Origin: Deltaproteobacteria bacterium
GTDB taxonomy: Bacteria; Myxococcota; JACRCW01
Length of the DNA: 64,000 nucleotides
Reading direction: 5' to 3'
Assembly: GCA_016218805.1 (NCBI GenBank)
Contig: JACRCW010000032.1
Location: 1 to 64,000 of the forward strand
In this document: in pieces, positions 1 to 7,448 of the stretch
Numbering within the stretch: position 1 is the stretch's first letter
Layout: every line of letters begins with the position of its first letter
Program-made: the position numbers and the translations under genes
Notes under the pieces: model-generated
What the model was told of the DNA's origin: nothing
The model's database searches: none
The model's input: the letters and a program-made list of their open reading frames with translations, nothing else

Positions 1-591
1 GCGGGCCCCGGAGGGTGGCACGCCCATGGACGGCAGCGCTGAGGGCGGCACGCCCAGCGACGGAGGCAGCCCGGTGGACGGGGGCACGCCGAGAGATGGC
101 GGGCGGGGCGGCTGCGCGGCGGGCGCGGGTGGCGGCGTGGCGGAGGGCGCGGCGCCGGGAGCCGCGGCGGCGGGGGCAGCAGGGCGGGCGGCGGCACCGG
201 CACGGCTGGGCACGGTCACCGGCGTCATCCCCATGGAGCCCAGCACCTTCTCCAGGACGGTGGACGAATCCAGCGGCTTCTGCAGCCACGCCGTCACGCC
301 GGAGGCGCGCGCGCGGTTCTCGTCAAACGGTTCGGAGGTGCACCCCAGCAGGAACATGGGGGCGGCGCCCAGCGCGGGATCCTGCCGCAGGTGCGCGGCC
401 AGGTCATAGCCCGCCATCCCGGGGAGCACCTGGTCCACCAGCATGGCGTCCGGCTTGACCTGCTGCACCAGGGACAGGGCCTCCTGGCCGTTCCCGGCCA
501 GCAGCAGCCGCACGTCCTCGTGCGCAAAGATGATCTCCATCACCTTGCGCATGGTGACACTGTCATCCACCACCAGGATGTTCTTTGGCAT
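1..591 (-). CDS. CheY-like response regulator with Pro/Ala-rich tail (3' end outside window)
   Basis: Reading the minus strand from ATG at 591 gives a receiver domain of about 120 residues. Visible are the acidic pair D9-D10, the probable phospho-acceptor D53 in LVDQVLPGM, the T/S position in GCTSEP, and the conserved Lys in LQKP near residue 105. The receiver is followed by a low-complexity Pro/Ala/Gly linker with repeated SLGVPPS/TGLPPS units that runs off the window edge. The frame stays open for all 197 codons. Known for the family: it receives a phosphoryl group from a histidine kinase and acts in the cytoplasm. Whether an output domain follows the linker cannot be seen. It is divergent from the next gene, so its promoter should lie in 592-910. 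The partner kinase is not in the window. Confidence 0.9.
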   Translation of the reverse strand, partial: MPKNILVVDDSVTMRKVMEIIFAHEDVRLLLAGNGQEALSLVQQVKPDAMLVDQVLPGMAGYDLAAHLRQDPALGAAPMFLLGCTSEPFDENRARASGVTAWLQKPLDSSTVLEKVLGSMGMTPVTVPSRAGAAARPAAPAAAAPGAAPSATPPPAPAAQPPRPPSLGVPPSTGLPPSLGVPPSALPSMGVPPSGAR

Positions 592-910
592 GCGTGCCCA
601 CGCCTCCGCCGGGGCCGGAGATACCGACGGACCGGCGAGCCTTTCAAGGGCGGTTCATTAGCCCCAAGGCCTTTGGCGAGACAAGTTTCCTGCTCGACGT
701 GCCGCGCTGCGGCGTGGCGCGGGGTCAGCGGGCGGCGCCGCGGAAAAAAGCGCTTGCCGCGGTTGTTGGCCCAACCGGGGGTGTGGCAAGGTGCGCGGCC
801 TGCCCGGGGGAGGAGCTTCCCCGGGCTGTACCGTCCACGTGGCTCCGCCCCACCGGGGAGGGTCACCAGACCGCGGGCCGGTCCTTCCGGGGCCGTCCCC
901 ATGGACAACC
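592..910. other. Intergenic region between divergent genes
   Basis: This 319-base gap separates the response regulator (leftward) from the lipoprotein gene (rightward) and must hold promoters for both. I see no convincing -35/-10 pair or sigma-54 site. The only clear structure is the inverted repeat at 802-826. Open frames crossing the gap are GC-driven and lack ribosome-binding sites or recognisable protein sequence. Confidence 0.6.
802..826. other. GC-rich inverted repeat (hairpin)
   Basis: Arms of 8 bases (gcccgggg at 802-809, ccccgggc at 819-826) are separated by 9 bases. There is no T-tract on either side, so it is not a standard intrinsic terminator. It could be an operator or leader hairpin for the gene starting at 911. 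Confidence 0.45.
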
Positions 911-2665
911 ATGAAGCTGACCCTGCGCCTGATACCCCTGTTCTCCGCCCTGGCCCTGCTCACTGCAAGCAGTGAAGGCTGCATCGATGTGGAACTCGTC
1001 AACATGGGCCGGAAGATCGCCCTGGACGTGTGCACAGGGGAACCGCAGACGCCCGGCAAGGGCGGAACCACGGATTGCCACGTGGATTTTGGCGGGACTG
1101 ACCTGTCCGTCCGGGTGACCAAGAAGATCACCATCTCCAACGTTGGGGAGGATGAGCTGGCCATCACGGGGTACGAGTTCACCGGCACCTCCGACCCGGC
1201 GTTTGCGGTGGAGTATCTGCCCACGACCATCAAGGCGGGCATCTCCTCCGAGATGGCGGTCAGCTTCCGCCCGTTGCTGGAGAGCTCCGTGGGCGCGGAC
1301 ATCGTCCTCAAGACCACCGCGCAGAACGCCAGGGACCCCAACGACGGTGACGTCACCATCCACCTGGGCGGCGCGGGCGCGGACAACGGCCTGCCGGAGC
1401 TGCAGGTGGACGTGGTCAACGGGGACACGCTGGAGGGGTGCTGTGACCTGGGCTTTGTGGCGGTGGGCTCCATTGGCACCTGCCGCGTGCGGCTGACCAA
1501 CACGGGCACCCGGCCGCTGGTGCTGGACGAGGTGGCGTTTGACCCCACGGAAACCACCGCGGGCGTGTGGACGCCCGTGGGCGCGCTGCCCACGCCCGGG
1601 GACCACAGCCACGAAGAACAGTTCAGCATCCCGGCGCACGAGAGCCAGATCATCTCGTTCCGGTTCCAGCCCACGGACGTGACCACCTCGCGCGCGCGCG
1701 TGGTGTTCCGCACCAACGCGCCGCGGGCGTGCGGTCCCATTGGCGCGTTTGCGGACGGTGCCTGCAGCCGCCTGCCCTACACGGACCCCTGCCCCACGGC
1801 GGGCGCCGGCGCGGTGACCGTGGACTTCCGCGGCCAGGGCGCGCAGCCGCCCGAGTGCGTGGCGCGCATCAAGACCGTCAACGGCTCCGCCAACTTTGAC
1901 CCGCGGCTCATTGAGCCGCTGGATGACGTGCAGCTCACCGCGGAGGACAGCCGCGTGTCCGTCTCCGGGCTGACCATCACCAGCTACCGGTGGGAGATCA
2001 CGCAGCGGCCGCCGGGGTCCAACGTGCGGTTTGACTCGGACGTCTCGGTGAGCCCGCACTTCGTGTTTGACAACACCTCCACGCGCACCATCGTGGGCCT
2101 GGACGTGGTGGGCGAATACGTCGTGCGCTGCGAGGCCGTGGACTCGCAGGGCACCAAGTCCATCAATGACGGCGAAGCCATCCTGGCCATCAACGCCACG
2201 CCTTCCGAGGCCATCCACCTGCAGCTGGTGTGGGACGCGCCGGACACGGACGTGGACCTGCACATGGTGATGGAGAACGCGGGGCACTTTGACTCTGAGA
2301 GCGGGTACGACTGCTACTTTGCCAACTGCAAACCCAGCGCGGGCGGCGCCCCGGAGTGGGACGCCACCGCCGGCCGCACGGACGGGGACCCCGTGCTGGA
2401 CGTGGATGACGTGGAGGGTTACGGGCCGGAGAACAGCAACGTCCAGCAGCCCATTGCCGGCCGCTACCTGGCCCTGGTGCATTACTACAGTGACCACTCC
2501 AATGGCCCCACGGTGGCCACGCTGCGGGTCTACGTCTACGGCAACCTGGTGGCGGAATACACGCGGCTCATCCAGGACGGCGAGTACTGGCAGGTGGGCG
2601 TGGTGGAGTGGCCGGGGACGGCGGCGCCCACCTGGACCGAACTGGACGCGATGGGCCAGCCCTGA
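911..2665 (+). CDS. Exported ASH/choice-of-anchor + DUF2135-like surface protein, copy A
   Basis: 584 residues from ATG 911. An N-terminal hydrophobic segment (RLIPLFSALALLTASSEGC) looks like a lipoprotein signal, but the residue at -2 of the Cys is Glu, so the lipobox is atypical. Roughly residues 50-200 form an ASPM/SPD-2/Hydin-like beta domain (KKITISNVGEDELAITGYEF), a second similar domain follows, then a PKD-like segment (around residues 340-430). The last ~150 residues resemble the YfaP/DUF2135 fold (HLQLVWDAPDTDVDLHM, then a DVDDVEGYGPEN segment). It is paralogous to the gene at 5838 and is followed at 42 bases by a Cys-rich/PPC lipoprotein, as that copy is. Inferred role: structural or adhesive surface protein. 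Substrate unknown. Confidence 0.85.
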   Translation: MKLTLRLIPLFSALALLTASSEGCIDVELVNMGRKIALDVCTGEPQTPGKGGTTDCHVDFGGTDLSVRVTKKITISNVGEDELAITGYEFTGTSDPAFAVEYLPTTIKAGISSEMAVSFRPLLESSVGADIVLKTTAQNARDPNDGDVTIHLGGAGADNGLPELQVDVVNGDTLEGCCDLGFVAVGSIGTCRVRLTNTGTRPLVLDEVAFDPTETTAGVWTPVGALPTPGDHSHEEQFSIPAHESQIISFRFQPTDVTTSRARVVFRTNAPRACGPIGAFADGACSRLPYTDPCPTAGAGAVTVDFRGQGAQPPECVARIKTVNGSANFDPRLIEPLDDVQLTAEDSRVSVSGLTITSYRWEITQRPPGSNVRFDSDVSVSPHFVFDNTSTRTIVGLDVVGEYVVRCEAVDSQGTKSINDGEAILAINATPSEAIHLQLVWDAPDTDVDLHMVMENAGHFDSESGYDCYFANCKPSAGGAPEWDATAGRTDGDPVLDVDDVEGYGPENSNVQQPIAGRYLALVHYYSDHSNGPTVATLRVYVYGNLVAEYTRLIQDGEYWQVGVVEWPGTAAPTWTELDAMGQP

Positions 2666-2707
2666 GCAGTGCACTGCGGGAAAATACCTGAGTGGGAGTG
2701 GACGGAC

Positions 2708-5700
2708 ATGAATCGCTTGTTCCGCATGGGTGGGGTGGCAGTGGTTGCGCTGGTGGCGTCGTGCAGCCAGCAGCCGGAAGACGGGCAGGACGCGGGGCCG
2801 CAGCAGTCCGCATGCACCAGCAAGGCGGACTGCTCCAGCGGTGAGGTGTGCGCGGGGGGCATCTGCATCCGCGGCGAATGCGAGGTGAAGGAGGACTGCC
2901 CGCGCCCCCGGGACCAGTTGTGCAGCAGCGAGCTGTACCGCTGCATCCCGGACCCGGATTCGCCCATCAATGACGAATGCCCCGCCGGCGACCAGGACTG
3001 CAACCTGGGTGAGTTCTGTTCGGCCGGCACCTGCTACTCCACCAGCGACGTGCCGCCCTGCACGCGCACCAGCCAGTGCAGCGGCGCGGACCGCTGTGAC
3101 CCGCGCGCGGGCTACTGTGTTCCCAACCTGGGCGGGTGTGACCGCTGCAATGAGTACCCGGAACTGTGCTGCACCACCGACGAGTCCTGCGACCCGGAGA
3201 CCAAGCGGTGCCGTCCCAAGACCGGCGGCACCACGTGCACGGTGGCCACGCAGGAACAGGACTGCCGGCCGGGCGAGCGCTGTGTGGACAGCCGCTGCGT
3301 GCAATGCGTGATTGACGACGACTGCGGGCCGGGCACGGTGTGCAACGTGGCCACGGGGCGGTGCGCCTCCGCCGGCTCCTGCACCACGGACGCGGACTGC
3401 GCGGAGTACCCGGGCCGGCGCTGTGCCGCGGCCACGCGCCAGTGCACCGTGCCGCAGTGCCAGCAGGACAATGACTGCGCCAGCCGCGAGGCGTGCAACA
3501 CGGAGACCTTCCAGTGCTTCCTGCCCCCGGCCACCTGCACGGAAACGGACGAACCCAACAACGCCATGAGCGAGGCCACCCCCGTGACGACGGAGACGAC
3601 GTCCGGTTCGCGCACCATCACCTCCAAGCTGTGCCGCGGTGACGTGGACTACCTGAGCTTCCCGGTGGAGACCGGCCGCCGGGTGGAGGCCACCGTGAGC
3701 GTGACGCCGTCGTCCTCCGCGTATGGCATTGCGCTGAGCCTCATTGGACCGGATGGCGGCAGCCCGCTGGTGTCCACCACCTTTGGGTTCTCATCCTCCC
3801 CCAAGAAGATGGGCGCCAACGTCAGTTCCACCGGGACCGCGTACGTGAAGATTGAGTCCGGCAGTTCCACGTCCGAGGACCAGTGGACCTACACCGTGGA
3901 GATCCGGCTGGTGGAACCGCTGAACTGCGACACCGAGTTGGGCGAGCCCAACAACTCGGCGGCCACTGCCGGCAACTCCACGCTGGCCGAAGGCAGCACG
4001 TCCCGCGCCCTGTGCGGGTCCACGGACGCGGACTTCCACACGTTGCGCGCGCCGCCCAACCAGCGCGTGTCCGTGAGCGTGGACTTTGATGACGCCTATT
4101 ACTTCACCTTCTACCTGCGCACGCCGGACGGCAGCGCGCTGGCCAGTGACCTGTACGGGTCCTCCCCGGCGGTCCTGTCCACCACCACAGGCAACGCTGA
4201 GACGGACATGATCCTGTCGGTGGAGTACGACGACTGGTCCACGCCGCCAGAGGACCCGTCCGTCTACACGGTCACCATTGACTACTCTGACCTGCCGACC
4301 TGTTCCGACACGTCCTTTGAGCCCAACAACACGCGGGCGGACGCGTCCACCGTGTCGCCCGGGACGGTGCAGGGCGCCAGCTGCACGCCCACGGACCGTG
4401 ACTGGTACAAGATCTCCCTGGCGCAGACGTCGCTCATCCGGGCGTCACTGGCGTTTGATACCGGGCTGGACCTGGACCTGAAGTTGTGGGGCGCGGACAC
4501 CACCAGCCCGCTGGATTCGGCCACCGCCACTTCCAACCCGGAGGTGGTGGAGCAGACGGCGCTGCCGCCGGGGACCTACTGGCTGGAGGTCATCCCGTAC
4601 ACGTCTTCCACCAGCGCGTACCCGGCCACGTATTCGCTGACCATCACGGCGCCGGGCTATTGCGTGGATGACGCGCTGGACAACGGGGCGGGCAATGACA
4701 CCGCCAGCGCGGCGGTGGGGCTGCGGGACTTTGTGGACGGCGCGCTGGATTACGAGGCGGACCTCAACATCTGCCGCCAGGATGAGGACTGGTTCCGCGT
4801 GGTGGCGCTGGGCACCGAACGGATCAGCGCGACGATGACCGGGGTCACCAACGGCATGATCACGCTGTTGGCCTCCACCGCCACCGGGCTGGTGGAGGTG
4901 GGGCGCAGCACAACGGTGCAAACGTCCAGCGGTCCGGCGGAGTTCCTGACCGCGCCGGTGGACGTCCCCGCGGGGCTGTACTTTGTGAAGGTGAGCGCCG
5001 GTCCGGCCTCTGAAGGCGCCTACCACCTGGTTATCCGCACGGACACCGACCCGTGCGACGGCCTGGGCGGCGACCGTGAGCCCAACGACGCCACGGCCAA
5101 CGCCGTGAGCCTGCTCCCCGGCGCCAACCACGGCATGTTCTGCCCGCGAGACGACGTGGATGTGTGGAAGTTCTTTGGTTCCGCTGGAGACACGGTGCGC
5201 GCGCAGTTGGACTTTGACGCGTCCCGCGGGGACGCGGACCTGGCCTTGTGGGTGCCCGGCCAGGCCACGCCGCTGGCCGTGGACCAGGATGACGACCCCC
5301 CGGGGCCCGCGACCGCGGACCTGAGCCTGACGTTGTCCGCGTCCGGGACGTTCTGGCTGGTGGTGGCGCGGCACGGGGCCAACCTGGACGTGGGCCAGCC
5401 CTACACCCTCACGGTGTCCGGCAACACCACCCCGCCCCCGTCATCCTCCAGCAGCGGGCCGGCCAGCGCGGCGTCTTCCTCGTCGGGCGGCACCGCTTCC
5501 ACGTCCGGCGCGCCGGTCTCCTCGTCGGGCGTGGGGTCGTCCGCGGCACCCGTGTCGTCGGCGGGGGTGGCCTCGTCGTCGGCCCCGGCGTCGTCGTCGG
5601 CAACAGCGTCGTCCGCGGCCCCGGCCTCGTCGGCAGCGGCGGCGTCCTCGGCCGCGGCGGCCTCGTCGGCGGCAGCCGCGTCCTCCGCCGCGCCGGCCTC

Positions 5701-5779
5701 GTCCGCGGCAGCGGCGTCGTCGGCGGGTGCGGCGTCCTCCGCGGGGGGCAGTTCCGCGGGTGGGGCCAGCAGTCTGTGA
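2708..5779 (+). CDS. Cys-rich + PPC-repeat lipoprotein with Ser/Ala tail, copy A
   Basis: 1023 residues from ATG 2708. A GTG at 2669 is in frame, but 2708 gives a good lipoprotein signal ending VALVASC. Residues ~30-275 hold repeated C-x-x-D-x-D-C modules of the Dickkopf-like Cys-rich type common in myxobacterial surface proteins. Five bacterial pre-peptidase C-terminal (PPC) beta domains follow, each opening with Cys and usually an EPNN motif and containing an acidic D-(V/A/R/E)-D-(Y/F/W) strand. The last ~110 residues are an almost pure Ser/Ala tract. No catalytic domain is present, although PPC domains usually accompany proteases. Probably outer-membrane anchored and surface exposed. Partner of the gene at 911; the pair recurs at 5838-10241. 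Confidence 0.88.
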   Translation: MNRLFRMGGVAVVALVASCSQQPEDGQDAGPQQSACTSKADCSSGEVCAGGICIRGECEVKEDCPRPRDQLCSSELYRCIPDPDSPINDECPAGDQDCNLGEFCSAGTCYSTSDVPPCTRTSQCSGADRCDPRAGYCVPNLGGCDRCNEYPELCCTTDESCDPETKRCRPKTGGTTCTVATQEQDCRPGERCVDSRCVQCVIDDDCGPGTVCNVATGRCASAGSCTTDADCAEYPGRRCAAATRQCTVPQCQQDNDCASREACNTETFQCFLPPATCTETDEPNNAMSEATPVTTETTSGSRTITSKLCRGDVDYLSFPVETGRRVEATVSVTPSSSAYGIALSLIGPDGGSPLVSTTFGFSSSPKKMGANVSSTGTAYVKIESGSSTSEDQWTYTVEIRLVEPLNCDTELGEPNNSAATAGNSTLAEGSTSRALCGSTDADFHTLRAPPNQRVSVSVDFDDAYYFTFYLRTPDGSALASDLYGSSPAVLSTTTGNAETDMILSVEYDDWSTPPEDPSVYTVTIDYSDLPTCSDTSFEPNNTRADASTVSPGTVQGASCTPTDRDWYKISLAQTSLIRASLAFDTGLDLDLKLWGADTTSPLDSATATSNPEVVEQTALPPGTYWLEVIPYTSSTSAYPATYSLTITAPGYCVDDALDNGAGNDTASAAVGLRDFVDGALDYEADLNICRQDEDWFRVVALGTERISATMTGVTNGMITLLASTATGLVEVGRSTTVQTSSGPAEFLTAPVDVPAGLYFVKVSAGPASEGAYHLVIRTDTDPCDGLGGDREPNDATANAVSLLPGANHGMFCPRDDVDVWKFFGSAGDTVRAQLDFDASRGDADLALWVPGQATPLAVDQDDDPPGPATADLSLTLSASGTFWLVVARHGANLDVGQPYTLTVSGNTTPPPSSSSSGPASAASSSSGGTASTSGAPVSSSGVGSSAAPVSSAGVASSSAPASSSATASSAAPASSAAAASSAAAASSAAAASSAAPASSAAAASSAGAASSAGGSSAGGASSL
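5441..5776 (+). repeat. Ser/Ala low-complexity tract inside CDS
   Basis: In-frame SSAAPASSAAAASSA-type repeats built from tcg/tcc and gcg/gcc/gca codons form the C-terminus of the 2708 gene. Codon choice varies between units, so the protein composition rather than exact DNA repeats is conserved. This suggests an extended, possibly glycosylated, wall-spanning linker. Confidence 0.85.
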
Positions 5780-5837
5780 CGGCAGCGGCGGCGGGGGCGG
5801 TGGGTATCCTCGCGCGGGCGGGCGGGGCGGAGGGTGC

Positions 5838-7439
5838 ATGAGGGCGCGCGGGTCATGGATCAGTATGGCGCTGGTGCTGGTGTCCTGCCGGGCGGAGGAC
5901 TGCACCGGCCGGCTCCAGGACACGCGGGCGCAGCCGGCGGTCAACCCTCTTCCCACGCTGGCTTTTGGCGAGGTGGACGTCACGCAGCGCAAGATGCTGA
6001 CGGTGGCCATGTCCAACGACGGGGACCGGGACTGGGACGAGCTGACCTTCACGCTGTCCCCTGACACGGACCCGGCGTTCACGCTGATGGAGTCCCCGCC
6101 GACGTTTGTGCCGGCGCTGGGGGGCAGCCGGTCCCTGCAGGTGTTTGTGCTGCCGCGGGTGGCCACGCAGTTCAGCGGTCTGCTGACCATCCGCGGGCGG
6201 GTGGCGGAGGAGAGCGCGCCGGATCCCAAGTGGGAGGAGTTCAAGATCAATCTGACGGCGGTGGCCGTGAACAACGGCTTGCCGGACATTGAAGTGGACC
6301 CGGTGGCGGTGGAGTTCGGGCGCGTGGCGGTGGAGGACGTCAAGCGGGCGGAGTTGCGCATCCGCAACGTGGGCATCCGGGACCTCATCATTGAGGGCGC
6401 GGAGCTGTCCGCGGAGGGCGGCGGCGCGTTCGGGTGCGCGGAGTGTGCGTCATTGCGGACCACGCTGCCTCCCTCCAGCTCAGTCACCGTGCACCTCACC
6501 TTCAGCCCGCCGTCACTGCAGGAGTACGCGGCGTCCTTGACGCTGCGCTCCATTGACCCGGACGAGCAGGAAGTGGTGGTCCCGCTGCACGGCACCGGGC
6601 AGGTGGCGCCGGTGGCCTGCATTGAGTTTGTGGATGTCATTGAGACGCTCCGGCCGCAGGAGACGGTGCGGCTGGACGGCGCGTGCAGCCGTACGGAGGT
6701 GCCCGGCACGTGGCTGGCCCGCTATGACTGGGAGCTCAGCTACCGCACGGCGGGCAGCACCACGGTGTTGAAGAACGTGGTGCCCGCGGGCAGCGGGCAG
6801 ATGGGCATTGCACTGGCCGTGGAGTGCCCGGACCCGGCGGACACCGCCGCGGTGCCGTGCAGCACGCGCGTGGACACCGTGGCGGACCTGGCGGGCACCT
6901 ACGAAGTGAGCCTCACGGTGACGGACAACACCGGGCTGCGCAGCGCACCCACGACGGTGCGGTACCGCGCGGTGCCGGAGGAGGCGCTGCACGTCCAGCT
7001 GGTGTGGGACCACCCCACGGCGGACCTGGACGTGCACTTCATGACCAACGCGGGGCCGCCGTTTGTGCACGCCACGGACTGCTACTTCTCCAACCGCTTC
7101 CCGGAGTGGTTTGGCCCCAACCCGGACCCGCGCAACCCGCGGCTGGACGTGGATGACCAGGGTGGGTTCGGGCCGGAGAACATCAACGTGGTGGCGCCGC
7201 AGGCGGGCCGTTACCGCGTGGCGGTGCACTACTGGCGCAGCAAGACGGACGGGGACCCGGCCACGCTGGCCACGGTGCGCGTCTACGTGCGCGGGCAGCT
7301 GGCGCTGGAGCAGGGCCAGTTCTTCCTGGATGACCAGCAGATGTGGATGGTGGCGGACCTGGACTGGCCGGTGGATCCGGAAGCCATGCCCACGCTGAAC
7401 CCGGTGGGGGACGTGACGCCGTACCCGCGGCCGTTCTAG
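5838..7439 (+). CDS. ASH/choice-of-anchor + DUF2135-like lipoprotein, copy B
   Basis: 533 residues from ATG 5838, preceded by GGAGGGTGC. The signal ends ALVLVSC, a proper lipobox, unlike copy A. Domain order matches copy A: Hydin/ASH-like beta domains (ELRIRNVGIRDLIIEGAEL near residue 170), a PKD-like region, then the C-terminal DUF2135-like domain (HVQLVWDHPTADLDVHF, and DVDDQGGFGPENINVV). The shared order and the following Cys-rich partner show that 911-5779 and 5838-10241 are duplicated cassettes. No enzyme motif is visible. A surface structural role is inferred. Confidence 0.87.
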   Translation: MRARGSWISMALVLVSCRAEDCTGRLQDTRAQPAVNPLPTLAFGEVDVTQRKMLTVAMSNDGDRDWDELTFTLSPDTDPAFTLMESPPTFVPALGGSRSLQVFVLPRVATQFSGLLTIRGRVAEESAPDPKWEEFKINLTAVAVNNGLPDIEVDPVAVEFGRVAVEDVKRAELRIRNVGIRDLIIEGAELSAEGGGAFGCAECASLRTTLPPSSSVTVHLTFSPPSLQEYAASLTLRSIDPDEQEVVVPLHGTGQVAPVACIEFVDVIETLRPQETVRLDGACSRTEVPGTWLARYDWELSYRTAGSTTVLKNVVPAGSGQMGIALAVECPDPADTAAVPCSTRVDTVADLAGTYEVSLTVTDNTGLRSAPTTVRYRAVPEEALHVQLVWDHPTADLDVHFMTNAGPPFVHATDCYFSNRFPEWFGPNPDPRNPRLDVDDQGGFGPENINVVAPQAGRYRVAVHYWRSKTDGDPATLATVRVYVRGQLALEQGQFFLDDQQMWMVADLDWPVDPEAMPTLNPVGDVTPYPRPF

Positions 7440-7448
7440 GTGGAGTCA

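Noticed and set aside
863..3304. Long minus-strand open frame opposite the two surface-protein genes
   Set aside because: Composition is His/Arg/Val/Ala-rich as expected for the antisense of GC-rich codons. It has no recognisable domain and spans two well-supported plus-strand genes.
5441..5776. Ser/Ala tract as a DNA-level microsatellite
   Set aside because: Codons are mixed between units, so there is no exact DNA repeat. Treated as a protein linker.
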